In this document: positions 34,182 through 43,698 of the stretch, in pieces
Position numbering within the stretch: position 1 is the first letter of the stretch
How the letters are laid out: every line of letters starts with the position of its first letter
NCBI RefSeq assembly: GCF_018446385.1
Contig: NC_055997.1
Span: 40,490,254 to 40,554,253, forward strand
Reading direction: 5' to 3'
DNA: 64,000 nucleotides
DNA from: Zingiber officinale
Lineage: Eukaryota; Streptophyta; Magnoliopsida; Zingiberales; Zingiberaceae
Position numbers and translations under genes: made by a program
The notes under the pieces: generated by a model
What the model was told of the DNA's origin: nothing
Databases searched by the model: none
The model's input: the letters and a program-made list of their open reading frames with translations, nothing else

Positions 34182-37100
34182 CCTAAGGAGTCTAGTTTCA
34201 TTTCCCTAGTGTCTAGAACCCAATTTCATAGATCACATGCTTCTAGGGTTCATGAGACTAGGAAGGGTGTGACCAAGGCATGGGTTCCTAGGTCTTTCAT
34301 TGTAGATGCATTAGGTCCCAAGATTTGGGTACCTAAAACATCTATCTTTCGTGTCTTGTAGGCATTTGTCAAGGGGGAGCATCTATCAACTTGGTTTGTT
34401 GATAGTGGATGCTCCAAGCACATGACCGGGGACAAGTCACTCTTTACTACCTTTCAAAACAAAAATAGAGGTAATGTATCCTTTGGTAATAATGGTAGCC
34501 TTAAGGTTATAGGAGTTGGAGATATTCATATATCCGAATGTCTCCAAATCAAAAATGTCCTTCTAGTCAAGGGGATGACCTTTAATCTCCTAAGTGTCAG
34601 CCAATTGTGTGATACGGGTTACACAATTGAGTTTCATTCAAGTCAATGTCTGGTCAAACACATTGACACACTTGACACGGTACTAGTAGGCACAAGGGTA
34701 GATAACATTTATCAAGTATTTTTTAAAAGTGCTACTAATGCCTCTACTAAGTGTTTCATGTCAAAAGAAGAAGAATCATGGCTGTGGCATAGGAGGTTGG
34801 CCCACGTAAACATGAAGAATATTCAAAAGCTGGCCAACAAAGGATTAGTGCGAGACTTACAAAGCATCAAGTACCAAAAGACAAAATTATGTGATGCATG
34901 TCAAAAGGGTAAGCAAACAAAAGCGTCTCATAAAGGTAAAAGCACTGTAAGTACATCTACTGCTTTAGATTTATTGCATATGAATTTGTTTGATTGCAGT
35001 AATGTTATTTCATTGAATGGAAGTAGATACTGCTTAGTGATCATTGATGATTTTACTATATATACATGGACTTTCTTTTTGAAAATAAGGATCAAACCAT
35101 AGATGTTTTTGTTTCTTTTTGTAGAAGAACTGAAAATGAAATATCAACAACAATTAAAACAATTAGAAGTGATCATGGTGGAGAATTTCAAAACTATAGA
35201 TTTTTAGAATTTTGTCAAGAAAAAGGATATAGGCATGAGTTCTCTACTCCAAGGACCCCACAACAAAATGGGGTTGTGGAGAGAAAGAACCGAGTCTTGC
35301 AAGAGGCTGCACGAAGCATGCTCAATGAGTACTCACTACCGAGCTACTTATGGGCTGAAGCTGTAAATACTGCTTGCTATGTGCAAAATCGAGTCTTGAT
35401 ACATAGGTTTTTAGGAAAGACTCCCCATGAACTTTGGTTTGGGAGACCCCCTACAATTAAACATTTTAGGGTGTTTGGTTGTAAGGTGTTTATCTTGAAC
35501 ACCAAGGATCATCTTGGAAAGTTCACGGCTAAGGCTGATGAAGGAATACTGGTCGGGTACTCTCTCATCAGCAAAACCTATCGAGTCTACAACAATAGGA
35601 CTAAATTGATTGAAGAGTCCTCGGATGTAGCTTTTGAAGAAATTCCTAAATCAAATGATCAATCAAGGGATGTAGGAGAAATTCAATTTGAACTTAGAAA
35701 TCTAAGTTTAAATGATCAAAACATAGAAAGAGTCGAAATTGACTCCGATGATGATGAGCAAAGGCAAGAGAGGGCTTAGTCTGATTCTTTGCCTGATACT
35801 GAGCCCTTGCCTGTGTCTAGTGAGACCACTCATGAGGCACCGCCAACACCAAGGCAATCTAGGATAGCCTCTAGTCATCCCCAAGACCAGATTGTGGGAG
35901 ACATTCAACAAGGGGTTAGGACTAGGTCATTCTTTAGAAATGAGTCTAATGAGGTCGCCTTGATCTCAGAAATCGAACCAAAATTAGTTGATGAGGCATT
36001 GCACGATCCTGATTGGATCATAGCTATGCAAGATGAGTTAGGTCAATTTGAAAGGAGCCAAGTGTGGGACTTAGTTCCTAGACCTAAGAATACCACCATT
36101 ATTGGAACCAAATGGGTCTTCAAAAATAAGTTAAACCAAAAGGGAGAAGTCATAAGAAACAAGGTAAGACTTGTAGCCAAGGGCTATAGTCAAGTCGAAG
36201 GCCTCGATTATGATGAGACTTATGCTCTCGTGGCTCGATTAGAGTCCATTCATTTAATGCTAGCTTTTGCTGCACATAGAGGCTTCAAGCTCTATCAAAT
36301 GGACGTTAAATCGGCCTTCTTAAATGGTTTCATTAAAGAAGAGGTCTATGTTGAATAACCACCGGGGTTTGTGAATACCGAAGCTCCAAACCACGTGTAC
36401 AAGCTCAAGAAAGCTCTTTATGGGCTTAAACAAGCACCTCGAGCATGGTACGAAAGGTTGTCAACTTACTTACTAGAAAAGGGTTTTGTAAGAGGTCAAA
36501 TAGATCCAACACTATTTCTGCGTAGAGATGGTGAAAACATATTTGTAGCCCAGGTGTATGTCGATGACATAATTTGTGGCTCAAATAATAAGGACTATTT
36601 GAATGAATTTATCACTCACATGGAAAGTGAGTTTGAGATGAGTCTGGTGGGAGAATTGACATTCTTCCTTGGACTTGAAATCAAATAAACTCGAGATGAC
36701 ATCTATGTCCATCAGACGAAATACACTCAAGAGATGCACAAAAAATTCAAAATGAGTGACTCTAAGGAAGTATCCACTCCAATGGCGACGAACACTCGCC
36801 TTGACAATGATGAGAATGGAAAACCAGTTGATCTAACGCAATATAGAAGCATGATCGGTAGTCTTCTATATCTCACAGCTAGTCGACCGGACATACTTTT
36901 TGCTGTGGGCATGTGCGCTAGATATCAAGTATGTGCCAAGGAATCTCATTTAATTGTAGTTAAGAGAATTCTGAGATACCTTAAGGGCACAATTAGAGTA
37001 GGTCTCTGGTACCCTCGTACTGAGTCTTTTGAATTGATAGGTTATACCGACTCCGATTATGCTGGGTGCAAATTGGATCGGAACAGCACTAGTGGGGGTT

Positions 37101-37501
37101 GCCAATTTTTAGGTTCATCATTGGTTAGTTGGTCAAGTCGGAAGCAACATTGCGTTGCTCTCTCCACAACCGAGGCTGAATATATTGCCATGGGAGAGAG
37201 TGTATCACAATTGTTGTGGATGATCCACACCGTAGAAGATTATGGGCTTTCATATAAGGGAGTGCAAGTGTTGTGTGATAACATCAGCACAATAAACCTA
37301 ACAAAAAATCCAGTCCATCATTCAAGGACCAAACATATTGAAGTGCGTCATCACTTCATTAGAGATCACGTAGCTAAGGGAGACATTGCACTCACATATG
37401 TTGAGTCAAAGTCAAACCTAGCCGATATTTTCACCAAACCTCTTCCGGAAAATGAATTTAGTCATTTGAGGAGAGAATTGGGAATGTGTTTGGCCCAATA
37501 G
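34182..37501 (+). pseudogene. Sirevirus pol pseudogene (PR-IN-RT-RH)
   Basis: Continues in the gag frame. Protease region: WFVDSGCSKHMTGD (about 34396). GAG-pre-integrase zinc binding: WLWHRRLAHVN...CDACQKGK (34780-34910). Integrase: the usual first Asp of HxD is Asn here (LLHMNLF, about 34975), then SDHGGEFQ and [22 protein letters not shown] (36300) and YVDDIICGS (36558). RNase H: GYTDSDYAG, STTEAEYIA, CDNISTINL (37040-37300). Breaks: TAG 34359-34361, a frameshift near 35070-35095, TAG 35777-35779, TAA 36356-36358 and TAA 36686-36688. Apart from these the protein is well preserved, so loss of function is fairly recent. Confidence 0.9.
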
Positions 37502-37703
37502 GTCATTAGGACCACGTCAAGATCAATAAGGACAATTAAAACGATAAGAAAAAAAAAGGGAAATTAATTTAGGCAACTTGGGAACATCTCACACAAACTA
37601 TAAGGTTTAACAAATTATTTTTGTTTGCTAGAAATGGGGTGAGATACTAGGATCAGCCAAATTATTCAAAATATATCATGCATCCCTTGAATAATTAGGT
37701 TGA
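37502..37703 (+). other. Sirevirus spacer before the CACTA insertion
   Basis: Non-coding Sirevirus sequence after pol, ending in the target TGA (37701-37703). It continues at 42749 once the CACTA is removed. Confidence 0.8.
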
Positions 37704-38330
37704 CACTATGTGAAAATCGCCAATAGACTTCAGATATTATCCGAAGTAATAGGTAGATATTTACCGAAGTAGACGCACGTGAAGTAAAAGGGTTATTTTT
37801 TTACTTCGGCACACGAATACTGAAGTCTATCACCGGTCTAAAACCGGTTCAAAATCGGACCGGTTTCGAAGTAAAAAAATTCTATTACTTCATCAAGACC
37901 AGTAAAAATACCGAAGTAATTGATGATATATTACTGCATAGGTTACATTGTCTGACGAAGTTTAAAGAAGTTACGACTTCACAATTTTTTATATTATGGT
38001 GTAGTAAATAGTTAATATTACTTCTGCATATTTTAGCTTGATCGAAGTAATTGTTATTGTATTACTTCATCGTAGTATGAAAGTAAAAAAGCATATTTTA
38101 CTACACTTCAATAATTTAAGTTAGAGCAGTAATACATACGAACGACTTCAACAATTTTAATCAGTGACAAAGTAAATAATTTCTTTAACTACGATAATAT
38201 TTAAATATACTGAAGTCTTATGTATTCTATTACTTCATCATTTTTATTTATAGTATAGAAGTAGTTGGCTATATTTTACTACAATATAAATTTAATTGAC
38301 CAAAGTGTATATCATAATATTTTGCTATAA
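37704..38330. repeat. CACTA left subterminal repeats
   Basis: About eighteen GAAGTAA, GAAGT or inverted TTACTTC words in both orientations within 620 bp, for example CCGAAGTAAT at about 37739 and TTACTTCGGC at about 37800. Confidence 0.8.
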
Positions 38331-38477
38331 CACAATAGTTTTCATCACCAAAATTGAACAAATATATCACAAATATCTATCAAATACAATCCAAAAGTGT
38401 ATTCATAAAAGAAATGTTTAACCATAACCCAAAAACTTTTGTATCCATAAATCTCTAAATACAATCTAAAATTTATA

Positions 38478-38753
38478 TCATAGCCTACACTTAGGCACCC
38501 ACATAGAAATAGACGAATTCGCTCCATTCACTTCTGACTTCATCATGATACCTTGAAATCCAGACCAAATTGGGATTGGAAGCTCTGCTTCTTCATCTAA
38601 GACAACATCAATAGATACCTTAAAATTTCTTTCCCCAAGTGGAACATGATGAATCAGTATATTTGGGCCTCCTTCTGATAGTATTGTGTCATACGCCACC
38701 ATATTTTCACGTTGTTTCACAGCCAAGTTACATTTTTTCCCCTGTAAGAACAA
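38478..38753 (-). pseudogene. CACTA-associated domain relic (DUF8039-like)
   Basis: A 91-residue minus-strand frame with CNLAV, AYDTIL, HHVPLGERNFKVSIDVVL and EEAELPIP. This pattern (CxLxV ... GVPLG ... V.VD.V....LPIP) resembles a domain found near the C-terminus of plant CACTA-associated proteins that I know as DUF8039. The part that would follow is replaced by unrelated sequence. It is the only trace of transposase-type coding in the element and supports a deletion derivative. Identification is from memory of the motif, so moderate. Confidence 0.5.
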
Positions 38754-40160
38754 TAAGAAATTGTATATAAATATGTGAATTTGAAAACAAAAATTAATTT
38801 GACATAAAATTTAGAAATATAGAACCTCCAAGAAGATACATTCATAAACACCTATATGCATTATATATATAGCAGACAATATGGAAACAAAGAATTGTAT
38901 TTTGGTTTGCAGGTGTAAGCAAAATACTGAACATGAAGCAAAAGAAAGAACACCTGTATGCATTCATAAACACCTGTATGCTTACACCAATTATTTGGTA
39001 TTTTGCAGGTGTAAGCAAACAAAGAATTGTAAAGGATTTCAACAAAAAAAAAAAAACTAAAGCAAAGTGATGCTCAAACCTGGTAAGGTTCTAACTTGCA
39101 CAAAATTAGTTTGCTTGACCGATACTTGTTAAATCCACATCAAACACAATGTATTTAAGTAGATGCATATCACGATATCTCCAAAAGTAAGAAAAATAAT
39201 CTACTTTGGTCCTATAATTATCAAGTTAGTAGACATGAGAAACTGCTTTTCACCATGGGTGAAAGGCAATCCATTCAAACTCAACGAATGCCAGGTGTGT
39301 TATGAATTAGAAACATCAACAAGAGCCTCTTGAAACATCACAGGACCAGTGTAGTTTTTTCATTAGTGTTGATTTAGATATCTTCATTGAGTCTCTCTAT
39401 AATTACTATTGTAGAAAGGGTCTTAAGTGCATTACTATAAACTGGATAGTTGAGATCCTGACTGTAATCTTCATGGATTTTTTTATTTGGTTTTTCTTGT
39501 TGGTTGTTGATTGGCCTGCCTTACACACTGCAAAATGTGGGATTGATGTGATGAAGTCTAGATATAAGACTTGTGATCTTGTAGAAATAGCCATCAAAAA
39601 GCACTCATTAGTCCCATTTACATTAATAAAAGGTGTCATTGTTGGGTGCATGGTTATGTTGGCAATTTATGGGGTATTTAACTTCTTGATATTCATTGTA
39701 CAATTCAAAGGCATGCTTAAAAGCCGCAACTTCTATTATAATAGGTACATTTTCTGCATACATTTGACTTCTTGATATTCATTGTACAGCAAGAGAGACT
39801 ATTGGTAGGGCACCACACACAGGTCATGGCGCCCTCTTGCGATAAGCTCAGTTTCATGTCGACCTCTTGTCACTGTTTGCTGCTTTTTCTATTTGATGAA
39901 TAATTGACAATAAGGATCATGATAGAATTGAGAAACACATAATATGGAAATTAGAAAATTGGAAATGCGTCGAGGATTTCAATAGTCAACTATGAATCCA
40001 AAATGGTAATAGAAAAAAGCTTTTTTGCCAAAATTTAATAAATAGTAATTGTTGAACCCTTCCTGCATGGAAAATATTAGTTTCGCCATTCTTCCCAATT
40101 AGCATCATGGAAGAATTCATCTTCTAGTTTGATGGATGTTAAAGGGAAATATGGTACGTA
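38754..40160. other. CACTA interior without a recognised gene
   Basis: AT-rich sequence. 38840-39010 has repeated 'cacctgtatgcattcataaa' and 'ttgcaggtgtaagcaaa' phrases. 39674-39815 holds, in plus orientation, two partial copies of the intron-exon junction of chorismate synthase exon a ('ttcttgatattcattgtac'). A 100-residue plus-strand frame at 39473-39775 crosses this duplication and matches nothing I recognise. Confidence 0.5.
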
Positions 40161-40171
40161 ATGTAGCTTAC

Positions 40172-41655
40172 CACAATAGTAGAAGTTGCCTTATAAGCTA
40201 TTCTCAAGTAAATGGTTTCTCCATTTGATATTCCTCCCTGTACAGAGGAATCATTATCATTAAACCTTAATTCTTCTAATAGAAATTTTCATATGAACAA
40301 AAGGAGTAACAAAGATTAAAGGATAAACCTGTACACCCCCAGACCGGTTTGTTCGTGTCCGCATATTGCCATGCTCATCCATGAAGAACTCATCGTTATG
40401 CTCACTTCCAGTCAAAAAAGTTCCTAAACATAGTTCGATGGCAATTACAGAAAGAAAAATGTTGATTATTATGAATATTCTGAACAATTTACATAATATA
40501 CGAAGAACCTCAACTACACTACTCCAGGTTAACAGATACTGACCTACAAAACCACTGCCAATTTCAAATCCCTTCATTGCAGAGAGAGACAACATAGCTT
40601 TTGCCAAATCAGCTTCCAATTTATCAAAGATTGGACATCCAAGCCCCTGAGACAATGGAAGAAATGCAATTGAAAACATTCAGTAAAAAGTAGTTTTTCA
40701 TATAGTCCACTCAATGCAGGCTGTTATAAACCATTGCATAGAAGAATCTATATAAATAATAGCAAAGAATCTGAACAAAGTGAAATAATTACTCGTGGAA
40801 CATTTCGAGCAATGCATGTCACTATGCCTCCAACAGAGTCTCCCTTAACTCGAACTTCATCAATGGCTTCAATCATCTTTTGAGCATAATCTGGATCCGG
40901 ACATCTGACGATGTTATTCTCAATCTGGTAAGTTATGAGCATAATAAGATCAATTGTCCATAAGAAAATGGAAAATTAATTAGAATAATTGAGCAATCAC
41001 AGACTTGATCAAGGGTCACTGTCTCATAATCAACAACACCTTCAGGAAGCACAACTTTATGAACTTGAGAAACATATGCCAAAATCTGGAAAGATATAGA
41101 AGATTCAGAGTTAAGCAGATAAACATCTAAGGCCAATGGCACACTAAATGAAACTCAAAGATTCTAGTTAACTTAAATTAACTAAATTGAAGCGCGAATA
41201 TTTGATTATTTGAATATTGTTATATGCTCAATAACGGAGGAACTATGTGATAGACAACAACGACACAAAAGATAAGACAACCTATGTAACTCTGTTGCTA
41301 AAATATTTTTAAAAAATTAAAGAAAAGGCTCTACATTGGAACTTTTAAACCAAAAACTAGTCAAACCAAATCAACAGTCATGCATAGACAGGATAGTTAC
41401 AACGTGCATCTCCAATTCAATATCAAGTTCAATAAGCATGGCATTAGAGGATTGTGAGAGTAATTCCTTTTTAGGCTAGAGGAATTATGAGTGCATTTAT
41501 GGTTATCTAATGGAAACACAAAACACCATATCAGAAATTTATATTACAACATTGTCAAAATAAAACAATGAATAAACCCACCTCAGTTCCTGCATACACC
41601 TTAAGAATCTTCTTTGCAATAGCTCCTGCAGCAACCCTACCAATAGTCTCTCTTG
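40172..41655 (-). pseudogene. Captured chorismate synthase gene fragment (six exons)
   Basis: Minus-strand exons: a 41582-41655 (ARETIGRVAAGAIAKKILK), b 41005-41085 (ILAYVSQVHKVVLPEGVVDY), c 40793-40924 ([31 protein letters not shown]), d 40554-40647 ([27 protein letters not shown]), e 40329-40423 ([24 protein letters not shown]), f 40172-40237 (GGISNGETIYLRIAYKATST). Chorismate synthase makes chorismate from EPSP in plastids, the last step of the shikimate pathway. Introns keep GT and AG ends, so genomic DNA, not cDNA, was captured. The N-terminal third with its transit peptide and the C-terminal part are missing, so no active enzyme is possible. All six exons are free of stops in the expected frame. 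Normal family length is about 430-440 residues; about 180 are represented. Confidence 0.9.
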
Positions 41656-41798
41656 CTGTACAATGAATATCAAGAAGTTAAATACCCCTACCAATAGTTC
41701 ATATGTATAATTCTTGTCTTGCTCCATCAGGTTTTAGTTTATGAGATCATGTCAAAAAAAAATAATACCAATAAACTAGAGAATAAGACTTGCCTCTT

Positions 41799-42430
41799 AG
41801 GATCGGTTAGAGACAATTGGTTAGAAACAGCGCAACAGAGATGAAATGGAAAAGAAATCTAACAGCAAAGCAGAGAGGAAAGGAAAGAAGGGGTCGGAGA
41901 GGGAACAAACCTAGAGCTGTAGAAAACCTGAACGGCGGCCGCCAGGTAAAGTAGATTTGTCGCTGGTGGAGTCAAAGAACACCGGGTGAAGTCGATTGTT
42001 TGCGTCAGGCGAAAAAACAAGCAGAAGGTGCAAGGCTAAAAAACACGAAGAAGACCTAAAGGGCCCACGACAAAAAAAAACAAAAGTTAGGATCGGTTAG
42101 AGACAAAGCAACAGAGAGGAAAGGAAACCTAACGGCGAGGCAGAGAGGAAAGGGAAGAAGAGGTCGAAGAGGGAACAAACCTAGCTCTGTAGAGAGGAAA
42201 GGATCTTTGTGCGTTCGGGGGAACAACTCGAAGATCGCCGGCTGGGTGAAGTAGATTTGCTGTCGGGGGAGTCGAGGTCGCCGGCGGTGAGTGGAAGGCC
42301 GTTGAGGGAGTCGAAGGTTGTCGAGTGAAGTTGAATCTGTGTGTCGGGCGAAAAAACATGAAGAGGGCGCAAGGAGAAAAAACGCGAAGAAAATAGAAGA
42401 AGACAGAGGGCGCACAGCGGGAAAAAAAGT
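41799..42430 (-). repeat. Tandem duplication of a leader-like block in the CACTA
   Basis: Two diverged direct copies (about 41799-42065 and 42089-42430, offset 290 bp) sharing 'gatcggttagagacaa', 'gaggtcg(a/g)agagggaac' and 'gtagatttgc'. On the minus strand they are pyrimidine-rich and lie upstream of the captured exons, resembling a promoter or 5' UTR block. Minus ORF 42056-42415 lies here but has no recognisable product. Confidence 0.7.
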
Positions 42431-42479
42431 AAAGTAATTAAGGTTCTGCGTGGAAAAAAAATAAACCGGCCGGTTCAGC

Positions 42480-42748
42480 TAGGAAAATATTTTTAATCAT
42501 TATAACTTATTACTTCAACATTTAGACATATAGTTTAATTTTGTGACTTATTACTTCATCAAATATATATCACAAAGTAAAATATGAGATAAAATTAGAA
42601 GTAAAGCTCGTATTTTTTAATCTATGAAGTCTAAAATATTATTTACTATATTAAATTTTGTACCGAAGTTAATTGCAATATATTACTTCATAATTATTTA
42701 TTGCCGAAGTAAACAGTGGCGAAGTCTAATACAGATTTTCACATAGTG
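42480..42748. repeat. CACTA right subterminal repeats and inverted terminus
   Basis: TTACTTC/GAAGTAA words occur about eight times before the terminus ending in TAGTG at 42748, mirroring the left end. Confidence 0.8.
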
Positions 42749-43698
42749 TGAAGAGACATAAATTGAGTATGGGGAAGACTATTACATAATTCATGTGTAT
42801 TTGGTTCCTAGATCTTACTCATATATTCCAACCAAGGAAACTTGGTTAGACCTTTACCTAGAAATTATGTAACTTTGGTTGATGGACTGTCTAATACCTT
42901 TGATCGATACTTTTCATGATTTTGATTGAAACTAGGACAAGTCCTTGAAATAATGATAGCAATTTGGTTATATTTTGACAAACTTGAAACTGAACATAAC
43001 ATGGTCGAAAATTTCAGTTTTCAAGCCTTGAGTTGTCTGTTTTTCTAAATGTCTGAAACTCTCAGGCTATAAACAATTTTAGACCATAATCTTTAGGAAA
43101 TAGTTATGCTTGTAGATTCTTCAGGTTCTAGGTACTGAATTTGGAAGTTTTACTGGAGAAACTTCTACGAATTATCGAACACCTCTACGAATTTCAGTTA
43201 CTGAAATTACTGGAGAAACTTCAGTATCAGACACTGATCGGTCTACATCCCGATCAGGAGAAGGTGGATCGGTCTGTCGACCGATCCAAAAATCTCTCCA
43301 GACCCTTCTGTTTGTAATCTGATCGGTCCAGGGACCGATCAGGTTCATTTTGTACGCCAAGAAGCACCGATCAGGAGTTCCCTGATCGGTCTGGGGACCG
43401 ATCAGGTCAGTCTGGTACACAGAGAGGGCTACTGATCATTTTTTGATCGGTCTACAGACCGATCAGGAGGTTCCCTGATCGAACTGGTGACCGATCATGA
43501 AGTTTCTGATACCTCCTGATCGGACAGCCGTTCGATCACTTCAACACCTGGACCCTAGCCAACCTCTCTTAAATCTTCCCGATCCTTTCTCTTCTCCTTT
43601 CAGGCTGAAGCCCTAGGCGACACTTTCCTACACCTCAACTCTTCTCTTCTCTTTGCACGCCGAAGCCCTAGCCAAAGCCCTAGCCAAAATATACTTCA
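42749..43698 (+). other. Sirevirus spacer with palindromes upstream of the env-like gene
   Basis: Non-coding. 43228-43535 holds about seven GATCGGTCnnnGACCGATC-type palindromes of the same core as in the LTR cluster. It is followed by a CT-rich stretch (43560-43690, 'cttctcttctctttgcacg') leading to the ATG at 43699. Such a layout could be a promoter and 5' leader for the env-like gene; that is inference. Confidence 0.6.

Larger units (their letters stand above)
37704..42748 (-). mobile_element. Non-autonomous CACTA transposon with captured chorismate synthase exons
   Basis: 5045 bp with terminal inverted repeats: the left end CACTATGTGAAAATCGCC and the right end (read inward) CACTATGTGAAAATCTG. 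A perfect 3-bp duplication TGA (37701-37703, 42749-42751) is as expected for En/Spm-type elements. Both ends carry many GAAGTAA/TTACTTC words, the subterminal sites normally bound by the element's DNA-binding protein. No tnp2-type transposase is present; only a short domain relic (38478-38753, minus) remains. The centre holds six exons of chorismate synthase with their introns on the minus strand. Orientation is given by these genes. Confidence 0.93.

Noticed and set aside
39473..39775. 100-residue plus-strand ORF with a hydrophobic C-terminus
   Set aside because: It crosses the inverted junction duplication in the CACTA and matches nothing recognised; kept only as unexplained interior sequence.
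40172..41655. Functional chorismate synthase gene
   Set aside because: Exons for the N-terminal third including the transit peptide and for the C-terminal part are missing, and the block lies within CACTA ends.
42056..42415. 119-residue minus-strand ORF with a hydrophobic start resembling a signal peptide
   Set aside because: It sits in the tandemly duplicated leader-like block, the other copy lacks the frame, and no known product is recognised.
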